A DNA stretch of 64,000 nt from assembly GCF_017565645.3 (NCBI RefSeq), contig NZ_CP086136.1, forward strand, positions 10,027,501 to 10,091,500, in the 5' to 3' direction. Each line of letters opens with the position of its first letter. Within the stretch, counting starts at the first letter, position 1. The notes under the pieces were generated by a model, which saw only the letters and a list, made by a program, of their open reading frames with translations, was not told where the DNA came from and ran no database searches. Shown here piece after piece: positions 1 to 9,465 of this stretch. The position numbers and the translations under genes are program-made. This stretch comes from Bradyrhizobium barranii subsp. barranii (lineage in GTDB: Bacteria; Pseudomonadota; Alphaproteobacteria; Rhizobiales; Xanthobacteraceae).

Positions 1-621
1 GCCGATCGGCATGACGGTCGCGGCAATCACACCCTTGACCAGATCCTGAATCGCGCCACCGCCCTGATAGGGCACGTGAAGAAAATCGAAGCCGGCGGTG
101 CGGCCCAGCGTCGTACCAAGAAAATGGAGCGAGGTTCCGGCGCCCGGCGAACCAAAGGTGGCGTGCTTCGGATTGGCGCGGCACCAGGCCACGAAGTCCG
201 CCAGCGTCTTGACGTCGGCCGGCACGCTGGGACCGACCGTCAGCAATGTCGGGGTCGAGGCGACAGTCGACACAGGTGTGAAATCCCGCGGATAGTATCT
301 CAGTGTCTTGTAGACGTGCGGAAAGAACATCATGAAGCCGAGCGGCGCGAACAGCATGACCGATCCGTCGGCGTCGGCGTTCTTCACCGCCTCCACCGCG
401 ATGCGACCGGCCGCGCCCGGACGGGTCTCGACCACAATGGTTTCCGCATAGCCGCTCATCTGGCCGGCCACGAGCCGCGCCAACCCATCCTGCAGTCCGG
501 GCGTGAAGCCCGTCAGGATATGCGCGGTTCTCGCGATCGGCTGTGCGAGCGCCCGCGGCGAAATATGCGCAGCGGCGAACGCGGCAGCGGCCGCCGACAA
601 CACATCACGACGCGTGATCAT
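1..621 (-). CDS. Bug/TctC-family periplasmic solute-binding protein (partial)
   Basis: Read on the minus strand from ATG at 621, the frame stays open to the left edge, so the C-terminus is missing. The protein starts MITRRDVLSAAAAAF, a twin-arginine-like signal peptide ending near AQP. It continues with features of the tripartite tricarboxylate transporter receptor family: an ILTGFTPG strand, a VETRPGAAG segment near residue 75 and HVPYQGGGA near residue 185. Members bind carboxylates in the periplasm and usually serve a TctAB membrane pair, but the family is hugely expanded as orphans in beta- and alphaproteobacteria. No partner is visible here. The family is clear; the substrate is unknown. 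Confidence 0.85.
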   Translation of the reverse strand, partial: MITRRDVLSAAAAAFAAAHISPRALAQPIARTAHILTGFTPGLQDGLARLVAGQMSGYAETIVVETRPGAAGRIAVEAVKNADADGSVMLFAPLGFMMFFPHVYKTLRYYPRDFTPVSTVASTPTLLTVGPSVPADVKTLADFVAWCRANPKHATFGSPGAGTSLHFLGTTLGRTAGFDFLHVPYQGGGAIQDLVKGVIAATVMPIG

Positions 622-667
622 CACCCGTTTCCCTGATCGAGCCCAGACCAAATGAGATCGCAGCATG

Positions 668-1585
668 CTACCTGGCCATCGCTGCGGTCTCTGGAGCCAT
701 GGATGAGCCGGGTCGCACGAACACAAAACGGGATATCGCAGATATCTGCGCGTCCTCACGGCCATCCTGGCCGATCAGGATGAGGCCTGCTCCGCCATTC
801 GCCACCGTCAGGACGACCGCTTCACCCGCCCACGTCCCGATAGGCTCCATCCCGATGGTGAGAAACTCACCGATCGGCTGGTCCAAATACTGGAGTCTCA
901 GCTGGGGCGCGATTTCGGCGGGCGCCAGAGCAAGACCGAGCTGTTGTGCACGCGCATAGATTTCCCGCAGCGAAGCCTCGCCTTGAAAGCCGAGCTCGGC
1001 AACCGACACGGCAACAAGCTCAACCTCCGCCTTCTTGCGACTTAGGGTAAAGGCCGGTCGAGCGAGTATCTCATCAGCCGAGTTGCCGACGCCGCAGCCC
1101 ATTGCGCTCATCGCGCTGCGAAGAGCGAACGTGTCCGTGAATGTTCCTATCCGGATCGTCTTCCACGCCAGGACATCTGCAGCCGAGCTGATCGGAATCT
1201 CCGATCTGGGAGCCGGCGGGTCGACCTTGACCGCCAGCTGCCTCCGCAAACCATCCTGCGCAGTGCATTGAGCCTCGGCGCGATCTACGGAAATCAAGCT
1301 GAACAGGTTGACGACCAATAGGATCGCAAGCGCACTGCCAATGCGCCAGGGTGCCGGACGATCGGGCCTTGCGCGGCCTTGCTGCAAGGCAATGTAGTCA
1401 ATCTCGGCGCGCGTCGCGCCGAGATCAATCAGCTCCCGATCGCTGAGGGCACAGAGAGCGGTTTGTACCTTCAGTCGTCTTCGGCGCTTCTGCCAAGCGC
1501 TCCAGACCCGCAAGAAAAGGCTGGTCACTTGCTGCACGGGTGTGGCAGTCCGTCGCACCTGCGCAACGCCGTTGATGGTACTCAT
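668..1585 (-). CDS. DUF1127 domain fused to a membrane-anchored hypothetical domain
   Basis: A 305-residue protein. Residues about 25-70 are a DUF1127 module (arginine-rich KRRRRLK, then LSDRELIDLGATRAEIDYIA), which normally forms a free-standing small protein of about 50 residues. A transmembrane segment follows (about 83-100, IGSALAILLVVNLFSLI), then about 200 residues I do not recognise, rich in alternating hydrophobic strands and presumably periplasmic. The arrangement suggests a cytoplasmic DUF1127 head on a bitopic protein. The gene is transcribed divergently from the CadC-like regulator starting at 1739, so it may be a target of that regulator. This is inference from position only. Confidence 0.7.
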   Translation of the reverse strand: MSTINGVAQVRRTATPVQQVTSLFLRVWSAWQKRRRRLKVQTALCALSDRELIDLGATRAEIDYIALQQGRARPDRPAPWRIGSALAILLVVNLFSLISVDRAEAQCTAQDGLRRQLAVKVDPPAPRSEIPISSAADVLAWKTIRIGTFTDTFALRSAMSAMGCGVGNSADEILARPAFTLSRKKAEVELVAVSVAELGFQGEASLREIYARAQQLGLALAPAEIAPQLRLQYLDQPIGEFLTIGMEPIGTWAGEAVVLTVANGGAGLILIGQDGREDAQISAISRFVFVRPGSSMAPETAAMAR

Positions 1586-1659
1586 CGGCGATATCCCTTG
1601 GCGATACCTTTACCGAGGGCAGGATGTCAGGACTCCGCCGGGCACGCTTGACGTGCAGC

Positions 1660-1688
1660 TTACATTTTCCTGACCGGCGCCTTACTTT
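1660..1688 (+). promoter_or_regulatory. Predicted sigma70 promoter of the first CadC-like regulator
   Basis: TTACAT at 1660-1665, a 17-bp spacer and TACTTT at 1683-1688. The same TTACAT plus the following TTTC, again with a 17-bp spacer and a TATTCT box, precedes the paralogous gene at 3437, which supports function. The 12-mer GCTTACATTTTC is identical in both. Confidence 0.5.
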
Positions 1689-1738
1689 ACGCCCCAGCAG
1701 GTGCAGAGGCGGCTTCATCCAACGACGGGAGTGGCAAC

Positions 1739-3325
1739 TTGCGCTATCTCTTCGATGAATACGTGCTCGACACGGATCGGCGCGAGCTGCATCGCGGGGC
1801 CGATGCTGTTTCCGTTGCGCCACAGGTCTTCGACATTCTCGACTACTTGATCGGCAACAGGGAGCGTGTCGTCAGCAAAGACGACCTCATGAACGCCATC
1901 TGGAAGGGGCGCATCGTATCGGAGGCCGCGCTTGCGACCCGCATCAATGGCGTCCGCACGGCAGTCGGCGATTGCGGGGAAGCGCAGCGCCTGATCAAGA
2001 CGATCCCGCGCAAGGGCTTCCGTTTCGTCGGAGCCGTTCGGGAAGTACGGGAGCCGGACCCTTCAGCCGTCCCTCACCGGTCAGAAGCGAGAACAGCGGC
2101 CCTCCCGCTACCGGATAAGCCCTCGATTGCCGTACTCCCTTTCGTCAGCCTCAGCTCCGATCCCGAACAGGAGTATTTCGCAGACGGCATCGTGGAGGAA
2201 ATCACGATGGCCCTCGCTCATTTTCGCTGGCTGTTCGTGATCGCACGCAATTCGAGCTTTGCGTATAAGGGCCGGGTCGTCGACGTAAAGCAGGTCGGCC
2301 GCGAGCTTGGTGTCCGCTATGTCCTCGAAGGCAGCGTGCGCAAAGCCGGAAATCGCATTCGAATCGCGGGACAGCTGATCGATGCCGAAACTGGAACGCA
2401 TCTCTGGGCAGACCGCTTTGAGGGCCCGATCGAGGACATGTTCGATCTGCAGGACAATCTGACGTCCAGTGTCATAGGCGCAATCGCCCCGAGGCTGCAG
2501 CGCGAGGAGATCAAGCGGGCAAGGCGGAAGCCGCCCGAAAATCTGGATGCGTATGATCATTATCTGCGCGGGCTGGCGAAATCCCGTTGGTCCAACAACG
2601 CAAACACCGAGGCGCTGCAGCTCTTTTGCAAGGCGACCGAACTCGACCCTCGACTGGCTTGTGGCTATGCGATGGCCGCCTGGTGCTATACCCGGCGCAA
2701 GGCGAACGGCTGGATCAGCGATCCCGCGAAGGAAATTGCGGAAGCCACCCGGCTGGCCCGGAAGGCGGTAGAACTGGGGGCAAATGATCCGGTTGCACTG
2801 TCCGTGGGTGGATATGCACTCGCCTTCATAGCCCATGAGTTCGACGACGCGGCTGCTTTCGTGGATCGAGCTTTGGCTGACAACCCGAACTTCGCGCAAG
2901 CCTGGGCCACCAGTGCCTGGTTGAGAGTTTGGAGGGGAGAGCCGGATCTCGCCCTCGAGCACTCCGCACATGCCGTGAGATTGAGCCCGCTCGATCCGCC
3001 CATGTACTACGACGCGCAGGGAGCCATGGCGTATGCGCATTTTCTGGCGGGCCGCTATGACGCGGCAGTATCATGCGCCGAGACCGCATTGCGTGGTCAG
3101 ACGAGTTTCCTGCTCGTGACCTGCATTGCCGCAGCCAGCAACGCGTTCGCCGGGCGGCATGAACGAGCGCAACGATCCCTCCTGCAAGCCCTTGAATGCA
3201 ATCCAGATCTTCGTGCCAATCTCGAGAATCTGGCACCGTTTCGCCGGGCAGCTGACTTCGCGATCTTCGAGAAGGGTCTCTGCGAAGCGGGCCTTCCGGA
3301 AAAGCACGACGTTGGCCCCCCCTGA
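1739..3325 (+). CDS. Winged-helix regulator with TolB-like and TPR domains (CadC/adenylate-cyclase-associated type)
   Basis: A 528-residue protein. Residues 1-100 form a Trans_reg_C winged helix (VSKDDLMNAIW recognition region, PRKGFRFVGAV wing). Residues about 122-250 resemble the TolB/FlgO N-terminal fold often found in this group (PSIAVLPF, FADGIVEEI, VLEGSVRK, LWADRFEG). The rest is a chain of TPR helices (DHYLRGLAK through about residue 510). There is no clear transmembrane helix, so this is a soluble regulator. I take the TTG at 1739 as start because it aligns with the ATG of the downstream paralogue. The ligand or partner sensed by the TPR region is unknown. Confidence 0.8.
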   Translation: MRYLFDEYVLDTDRRELHRGADAVSVAPQVFDILDYLIGNRERVVSKDDLMNAIWKGRIVSEAALATRINGVRTAVGDCGEAQRLIKTIPRKGFRFVGAVREVREPDPSAVPHRSEARTAALPLPDKPSIAVLPFVSLSSDPEQEYFADGIVEEITMALAHFRWLFVIARNSSFAYKGRVVDVKQVGRELGVRYVLEGSVRKAGNRIRIAGQLIDAETGTHLWADRFEGPIEDMFDLQDNLTSSVIGAIAPRLQREEIKRARRKPPENLDAYDHYLRGLAKSRWSNNANTEALQLFCKATELDPRLACGYAMAAWCYTRRKANGWISDPAKEIAEATRLARKAVELGANDPVALSVGGYALAFIAHEFDDAAAFVDRALADNPNFAQAWATSAWLRVWRGEPDLALEHSAHAVRLSPLDPPMYYDAQGAMAYAHFLAGRYDAAVSCAETALRGQTSFLLVTCIAAASNAFAGRHERAQRSLLQALECNPDLRANLENLAPFRRAADFAIFEKGLCEAGLPEKHDVGPP

Positions 3326-3348
3326 CGGGGTGGACCAATGTTCGCGGC

Positions 3349-3377
3349 TTACATTTTCGGGAGCGAAGGCCTATTCT
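3349..3377 (+). promoter_or_regulatory. Predicted sigma70 promoter of the second CadC-like gene
   Basis: TTACAT at 3349-3354, a 17-bp spacer and TATTCT at 3372-3377. It matches the arrangement in front of the paralogue at 1739, including the identical 12-mer GCTTACATTTTC at 3347-3358. A good ribosome-binding site, GGAG at 3424-3427, precedes the ATG at 3437. Confidence 0.5.
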
Positions 3378-3436
3378 CCACGGATTATTGCTCCCGCGCC
3401 CTCGGAGAATAGAGGGCAGGCTTGGAGAATGGTGCC

Positions 3437-4550
3437 ATGCGCTATTTCTTCGAGGACTGTGCGTTGGACACCGAGCGGCGCGAATTGCGGCGCGGGCTCG
3501 ATGTGGTGCCCACGACACCCCAGGTTCTCGATCTGCTCGAACATCTGATCCGCAGCAGGGATCGCGTCGTCAGCAAGGACGATCTCGTCAACGCGATTTG
3601 GAATGGCCGGATCGTATCCGATGCGGCGCTCACAACCCGGCTGAACGCCGTCCGGCGCGCGATCGGTGACTCCGGTCAGCAACAACGTCTTATAAAGACA
3701 TTTCCACGCAAGGGCTTTCGTTTCGTGGGCGCCGTGCACGATGAGGATCGGCAACCAGGAACCACGGCGGCAGTTACGGTCCCGGTTACCTCTGCAAACG
3801 CTATTGGCGAACGGCGATCCGCAGGCTGGCTGGAGGACCTCAGAGGCCGTCTGAAGCTCGTCAGCAGCGTGCTGGCGTCGGTCGCCGCCATCGGCGCAAT
3901 TGCCGGTGGCGTTGCCGGATACTGGAATGCCTGGAAGACGGTCCGTACCGACGCACAACGGGAAGCTCAAAACATCCCAGCACAGCCGACAGTCAGGCCC
4001 GAGATCGCGCCTCGCCTCTCTCGTCGTGTTGCCCTTCGCCAGCCTCAACGACGGTCCGGCGCAAGACTCCTTTGCCGACTTGATCTCGACAGGCTTGACC
4101 ACCGATCTCGCGCGAACGCCCGCCACTCTCGTTGTTGGACGCGACACCGCCTTGACCTACAAGAAGAAGGTGATCAATTTGCAGCAGCTCGGGACGGATC
4201 TCCGCGTCCGCTGGGCCGTGCGGGGCGCGGTGAGACGCAACGGAGACCAGGTGCGGGTCAACGTATCTCTGACCGACCTTCAGACCGCCCGTGACATCTG
4301 GTCGGATCGGTTCGACGGCGACCTCGCAAACCTGGCCGTCTTGCAGGATACCATCGCAGCGCGGCTTCTCTGCGTCGCACACTTGCACCTCCGTCAATAT
4401 GAAGAAGCCCTCCAACAGTGCAGCCGCTCCCTCAATATGACCGGCACGGAATTTGAGGCCTATATGAGCCTGATCTCGGCGTACGGGTGGCCGGGGCAAA
4501 TGCAACAGGCACGCGGGGGCAGCGAAACTGCTGCACAAAACACCTCCTAA
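3437..4550 (+). pseudogene. CadC-like regulator, frameshifted and shortened
   Basis: Paralogue of the gene at 1739. The winged helix is intact (residues 1-102, roughly two-thirds identical by eye) and is followed by a transmembrane segment (VLASVAAIGAIAGGVAGYW) that the upstream copy lacks. Near 4000-4020 the reading frame shifts: the TolB-like part (VVLPFASLNDGP, TDLARTPATLVVGRD, WAVRGAVRRNGDQVRVNV) is in another frame. From start to stop the length is 3n+1. Beyond about 4365 the sequence jumps from the TolB-like end directly into one or two TPR helices, so most of the TPR array is missing. The winged helix plus membrane helix could still be made as a truncated protein. Confidence 0.75.
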
Positions 4551-4710
4551 ATCGACGTTGCGGCGGCCCATGGCGCGTGCCGATGCTCAAGGCAGCTGCA
4601 AGGTAACGAGCTCTGTACCCGCGCATTGCGCGTAACCTTGCCCTCCGCCGACAGATGGGCCACCATCCCCGCGCGCACCATCAACAAGAGCAAAAGCGCC
4701 GAGGAAACGC

Positions 4711-5931
4711 ATGAGCAAGCCGTCAGGGTTCGACTATGGCTGGGTCGTTGTCGCCGCGGGAGCGCTGATGACCTGTGTCGGCTTCGGCACGATGCTGTCG
4801 CTTGCGGTCTTCCTGCAGCCGATCTCCGAAGCGATGGGCTGGTCACGCGCGGGCGTGTCGGCGGCGGCGACGCTGGATTTCCTCTGCATGGGCGTTGCCG
4901 CGTTCTTCTGGGGCACGCTGTCGGACCGGTTTGGCACGCGCATCGTGGTGCTCGCCGGAAGCCTGCTGCTGGGCCTCGGTCTCGTGACTGCGAGCCAGGC
5001 AACCAGCCTGTGGCAATTCCAGCTGTTCTTCGGCGTGCTGATCGGCGTCGCTGCCGGCAGCTTCTACGCGCCGATGATGGCGCTCGCGAGCGCCTGGATC
5101 GAGAAGAACCGCAGCCTCGCGGTGGCGCTGGTCTCCGCCGGCATGGGCGTGTCGCCGGTGACGATTGCGCCGACCGCAAGCTGGCTGATCTCGGCCTATG
5201 ACTGGCGCACCGCGATGCTGGTGATTGGCATCGCCGCGTGGGTGCTGCTGATCCCGGCCTGCTTCCTGGTGCGGCCGGCGCCGCAAGCGACTGGCCCGGC
5301 AAGCACCGACGCTGCACCGGAGATCGAGCTGACCGCGGCGCAGGCGCTGCGCACGCCGCAATTCATCGCACTCGCGGCGGCGCATTTCGCCTGCTGCGCG
5401 GCGCATTCCGGTCCGATCTTTCACATGGTGTCCTATGCGATGGTGTGCGGCATCGCCCCGCTCACCGCGGTGACGGTCTACGGCGTCGCCGGCGTCTCCG
5501 GGCTCGGCGGGCGCCTGCTGCTGGGTGCGGCTGCCGATCGCATCGGCGCAAAGCCAGTGCTGGTCGGCGGCCTGTTCGTGCAGGCGATGTGCATCGCGAC
5601 CTATCTCGCGGTGGCGCAGCTCGGCGAATTCTACGCGCTCTCAGTCGTGTTCGGCCTCGCCTATGGCGGCGTGATGCCGCTCTATGCGGTGCTGGTCCGC
5701 GAGTACTTCGGCGCGCGCATCATGGGCACCGTGTTCGGCGCGGTATCGGCCTTTGCAAGCCTCGGCATGGCGCTCGGGCCCTGGGCTGGCGGACTCGTGT
5801 TCGACAATTTCCAGCGCTACACATGGCTGCACGCCGGCTCCTTCGCGATCGGGCTTGCCGCCGTCGCGGTGGCGCTGAGTTTTCCGACAAGACGCAAGCA
5901 ATCGCTCGACCTTGGCCGCGCTGCGGCCTGA
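4711..5931 (+). CDS. MFS transporter
   Basis: A 406-residue, 12-helix major facilitator. The loop 2-3 signature is visible (FWGTLSDRFGTRIVVLAG), as is the symmetric motif after helix 8 (LLLGAAADRIGAKPVLVGG). It resembles monocarboxylate/oxalate-type MFS permeases (family inference). The ATG at 4711 follows GAGGAAA. Its stop is 11 bp before the next gene, the acyl-CoA-dehydrogenase-like gene at 5943, and the two probably form an operon in which the transporter imports the substrate of that enzyme. The substrate cannot be read from the sequence. Confidence 0.85.
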   Translation: MSKPSGFDYGWVVVAAGALMTCVGFGTMLSLAVFLQPISEAMGWSRAGVSAAATLDFLCMGVAAFFWGTLSDRFGTRIVVLAGSLLLGLGLVTASQATSLWQFQLFFGVLIGVAAGSFYAPMMALASAWIEKNRSLAVALVSAGMGVSPVTIAPTASWLISAYDWRTAMLVIGIAAWVLLIPACFLVRPAPQATGPASTDAAPEIELTAAQALRTPQFIALAAAHFACCAAHSGPIFHMVSYAMVCGIAPLTAVTVYGVAGVSGLGGRLLLGAAADRIGAKPVLVGGLFVQAMCIATYLAVAQLGEFYALSVVFGLAYGGVMPLYAVLVREYFGARIMGTVFGAVSAFASLGMALGPWAGGLVFDNFQRYTWLHAGSFAIGLAAVAVALSFPTRRKQSLDLGRAAA

Positions 5932-5942
5932 CGAGGTGGCGC

Positions 5943-7092
5943 ATGAACAGGCCGCAAGGCTTCGATCTCGTTGAACGTGCCCGCGCCATCGCACCGCTGA
6001 TTGCGCACGAAGCGGACGAGATCGAACGGACGCGGCGGCTGACGCCCACGGTCGTCTCCGCGCTGATCGAGAACGGGTTCTATCGCGCGCTGCTACCACA
6101 AAGTCTCGGCGGTGCGGAAGCCCCCATCGAAACCTTCATGCAGATGCAGGAGGAGATCGCGAAGGCTGATGCCTCGACGGCCTGGTGCCTCGGCCAATGC
6201 AGCGTCTGCGCGATGATCGCAGCTTCGCTCGATCCCGGCACCGCGCACGAGATCTTCGACACACCGCCCGGCATCCTTGCCTGGGGCGCGATCGCGCATG
6301 AGGCGCGTGCGGTCGAGGGTGGCTATCGCGTCACGGCGCGCTGGGATTTTGCCTCGGGCTCGCGGCAGGCGAGCTGGCTGGGGGCGCATGTCCGCATCGT
6401 CGGAGCCGACGGGACGCCGCGCAAAAATTCCGACGGCTCGCCGGAGGTTCGCACCATCCTGTTTCCGGTTTCGAGCGCGGTGCTGCATGACGTCTGGCAG
6501 GCGATCGGGCTCGCCGGCACGGGCACGGATTCCTATGAGGTGAGCGACCTCTTCATCCCCGAGCGCTTCACCGCGTTCCGCGACGTGCCGTCCGCGCTGC
6601 GCGAGACGGGTCCGCTCTACAGGATCGGCACCGGATCGACCTTCAGCCTCGGGTTTGCCGCGGTCTCGCTGGGCGTCGCGCGCGCGACGCTGGATGCCGC
6701 CATCGCTTTGTCGCGGGCAAAGCACCTCGCTGGCAGCGAGCGCCATGCGCGACAACCAGGCGGTCCAGGGCCTGATCGGCCGCACCGAGGGCGACTTACG
6801 CGCTGCGCGCGCCTATCTCTATGCGACGGCGAATGCGATGTGGCGCGACCTCTGCGCGACCGGCCAATTCAGCCCGGCGCATCGCAGCGCCGTTCGCCTC
6901 GCCGCGACCTGGACCATCCATCAATCGGCCAAGGTGGTCGACGCCGCCTATCACATGGCCGGCGCGACTGCGGTGTTCCGCAGCAATCCGTTCGAACGGC
7001 GCTTTCGCGACATGCACGCGATCGCGCAGCAGATCCAGGCGCGGGATACGCATTATGAGGATGTGGGGAAGGCGATTTTGGCGGAGGGGTGA
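5943..7092 (+). pseudogene. Acyl-CoA dehydrogenase-fold flavoprotein (flavin-dependent monooxygenase type), frameshifted
   Basis: From ATG 5943 the protein reads as an acyl-CoA dehydrogenase-like enzyme of the HsaA/DszC/HpaB-related two-component monooxygenase type: N-terminal helices (ALIENGFYRALLPQSLGG), middle beta domain (GYRVTARWDFASGSRQASW) and C-terminal helices. At about 6725-6745 the frame changes; the C-terminus (MRDNQAVQGLIGR to the stop at 7092) is one frame over. Total length is 3n+1, so one base is extra, plausibly in the AAA run at 6719-6721. With the shift repaired it would be about 382 residues, full length for the family. It could be a sequencing error or a recent lesion. 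Confidence 0.75.
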
Positions 7093-7117
7093 TGGGCAGC
7101 AGCCGCGATGAGGCTGC

Positions 7118-7285
7118 ACTCCCTCGCCCCGTTCTTACGGGGCCGCGACGAGCTTCGCTCGCGCTGAGAGGGTTGGGATGAGGGGCATCTCTCCACACGG
7201 GCGGTCGTTGAAGGACCTGTCCCCCCTCACCCGGAATCCGCGCTACGCGCGCATTCCGACCTCTCCCCGCAAACGGGGCGAGGTA
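7118..7285. repeat. Composite intergenic inverted repeat
   Basis: Between the stop at 7092 and the convergent gene ending at 7300. Contains nested palindromes: CGCCCCGTTCTTACGGGGC, GACGAGCTTCGCTCG, CGCGCTACGCGCGCATTCC and CCCCGCAAACGGGGCGAGG. This is the pattern of mosaic intergenic repeats common in Bradyrhizobium. It may also serve as a bidirectional terminator. No coding sequence is seen. Confidence 0.55.
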
Positions 7286-7299
7286 AGGGGCAGCGCGCC

Positions 7300-9465
7300 T
7301 TACGCCACCATCGCAGCCTTCTCGCCACCATCGATGCCGCGCTGGGCGGCGAGCAGGCTGATGATCTCGGCGTTGGGCCGGGCCTTGCTGAACAGAAAGC
7401 CCTGGCCCTCGTCGCAGCCCTCGGCCCGCAGGCAGCTCAGCTCGGCTTCGGTCTCGACGCCCTCGGCGGTGATGGTGACGCCAAGGCCTTTGCCGAGGCT
7501 GACGATGGAGCGGATGATCGCCTGGGCCTCGCGGTTGGCGCCGAGATCGCGCACGAAGGACTGGTCGATCTTGATCTTGTCGAAGGGGAAGCTGCGCAGA
7601 TAGCTGAGGCTGGAATAGCCGGTGCCAAAATCGTCCATCGAGATGCGGACGCCGAGCGCGCGCAGCGCATGCAGCGTCGCCAGCACCTGCGCGCTCTTTT
7701 CGAGCAGCAGCGTCTCGGTAATCTCGAGCTCCAGCCGCCGCGCCGGCAGGCCGGAATGTTTCAGCGCGTCCGTCACCACCGAGAGCAGATTGCCGCTGCG
7801 AAACTGGAGCGGCGACAGGTTGACGGCGACGCGGACATCGTCCGGCCAGGTCGCGGCATCCAGGCACGCCCGGCGCAGCATCAGGCCGCCGAGCGGATTG
7901 ATCAGCCCGGTTTCCTCGGCGACCGGAATGAACTCGGCCGGCGAGACCATGCCGCGCTCGGCATGCGGCCAGCGCACCAGCGCCTCGAAGCCGGTGATGC
8001 GGCCGCTCGAGAGGTCGATCAGCGGCTGGTAATAAGGGCGCAGCACGTCGTTCTGGATCGCGTCGCGCAGCTCAACCTCGATCTTGCGGCGGCTCTTCGC
8101 CTTGGCGTCGAGCGCGGCCTCGAAGAACGCAAAGGTGCCGCGGGCATCGGCTTTGGCGCGCGACAGTGCCATGTCGGCGCTCTTGAGCAGTTTTTCGGAA
8201 TCATCGCCGTCGCCGGGCGCCATCGCGATGCCGATGGAGGCGCCGATCACCACGGAATGGCCATCGAGCAGATAGGGATCGGCGATGGCTTCCAGTAAGC
8301 GCTTGGCCAGCATCACCGCATCCTCGGGACGCGTCAGCCCGCTCTGCACGATCGCGAACTCGTCGGAGTTCAGCCGCGCCAGCGCGTCCTCCTCGCGCAA
8401 GGTCGAGCGCAGCCGCTTGGCGACGCCGCGCAGCAGCTTGTCACCGACCGCGTGTCCCAGCGTGTCGTTGACCGCCTTGAAATTGTCCAGCCCCAGCATC
8501 AGCAGCGCGACCTTGTCGGAGCTGCGCCGCATATGCAGCAGCATCTCGTCCACCTGCTGGCGCAGCAGGTTGCGGTTCGGCAAGCCGGTCAGCCCGTCAT
8601 GCTGGGCCATGAAGGCGAGCCGCGCCTCGGCGCGCTTGCGCTCGGTGATGTCCATCAGCGCCAGCAGCACCGCGGGCCGATCGGCATAGGTCAATTCGCG
8701 GGAATAGATCGCAAGGTCGATCAGCGCGCCGTTGGCCTTGACGTGCTTCCAGGTGCGTGCGGCCTGCTCCTCGCTGGAGCGATCGGTGGTCCAGGGCGGC
8801 TCGCTGTCGAAAGCTTGCAACGAGCGGATCTTCAGCTTCTCGAACTCGGCACGGCTATAGCCGTAATGGGAAATCGCCGCATCGTTGACGCCGAGGATGC
8901 GCTCGTCGTCGAGCGCACAGACGATCATGGGGACAGGATTGCCGTCGAACAGCAGGCGGAACGAGGCCTCGCGCTGCTTCAGCTCGGTGATGTCGACGCG
9001 CAGGCCGACCACGCCGCCGTCGTCGGTCAGCCGCTCGTCGATCAGGATGACGCGGCCGTCCGCGAGCATCTGCTCGTGGCGCGCGCCGGGTTGATAAAGC
9101 TTTTGCAGCCGCTCGGCGATCCACTCGTCCTCGTGGCCGGCAGCCTCGGGATAGTCGCCACGCGCGACGCCGATGCGCAGCGTGTCCTCGAGGCGCGCGC
9201 CTTCCTCGAACAGATCGGCGGTCTTGCTGTAGATCTCGGCGTATTTCCTGTTCCAGAGCACGTAACGGCCTTCGGCATCGAGAAACACGATGCCTTGCGG
9301 CAGGATGTCGATGGCCTGGCGCAGGCGCTCATGGGATTTGCGGGCCTCGGCAATCGCCGCCTCCGCCTCGGCGCGGCGGCGCAGGAGTTCGTCGCGTTCG
9401 GAAACGGATTGAGGCGCGCGCGCGAAGCGCGGCTTGCGCGGCTGTCGGCGAGCCCGGGCGAGCAC
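7300..9465 (-). CDS. PAS-PAS-GGDEF-EAL protein, probably a c-di-GMP phosphodiesterase with a degenerate cyclase domain
   Basis: Domain order from the N-terminus: basic and coiled-coil segment, PAS (IDILPQGIVFLDAEGRYVLWN), second PAS (FRLLFDGNPVPMIVC), GGDEF, EAL. In the GGDEF domain the signature is NSDEF, and the metal-binding aspartate of the usual DLD motif is glycine (LMLGLDNFKAVND), so cyclase activity is unlikely. The EAL domain keeps its markers: FEALVRW, the glutamate in VNLSPLQF and ITETLL, the DDFGTGYSSLSYL loop and AEGVET. I place the start at GTG 9465. The frame is open to 9600, but that stretch lacks GC-ending codons and looks like leader DNA. No signal peptide or membrane helix is seen, so it should be cytosolic. 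Confidence 0.85.
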   Translation of the reverse strand: MLARARRQPRKPRFARAPQSVSERDELLRRRAEAEAAIAEARKSHERLRQAIDILPQGIVFLDAEGRYVLWNRKYAEIYSKTADLFEEGARLEDTLRIGVARGDYPEAAGHEDEWIAERLQKLYQPGARHEQMLADGRVILIDERLTDDGGVVGLRVDITELKQREASFRLLFDGNPVPMIVCALDDERILGVNDAAISHYGYSRAEFEKLKIRSLQAFDSEPPWTTDRSSEEQAARTWKHVKANGALIDLAIYSRELTYADRPAVLLALMDITERKRAEARLAFMAQHDGLTGLPNRNLLRQQVDEMLLHMRRSSDKVALLMLGLDNFKAVNDTLGHAVGDKLLRGVAKRLRSTLREEDALARLNSDEFAIVQSGLTRPEDAVMLAKRLLEAIADPYLLDGHSVVIGASIGIAMAPGDGDDSEKLLKSADMALSRAKADARGTFAFFEAALDAKAKSRRKIEVELRDAIQNDVLRPYYQPLIDLSSGRITGFEALVRWPHAERGMVSPAEFIPVAEETGLINPLGGLMLRRACLDAATWPDDVRVAVNLSPLQFRSGNLLSVVTDALKHSGLPARRLELEITETLLLEKSAQVLATLHALRALGVRISMDDFGTGYSSLSYLRSFPFDKIKIDQSFVRDLGANREAQAIIRSIVSLGKGLGVTITAEGVETEAELSCLRAEGCDEGQGFLFSKARPNAEIISLLAAQRGIDGGEKAAMVA

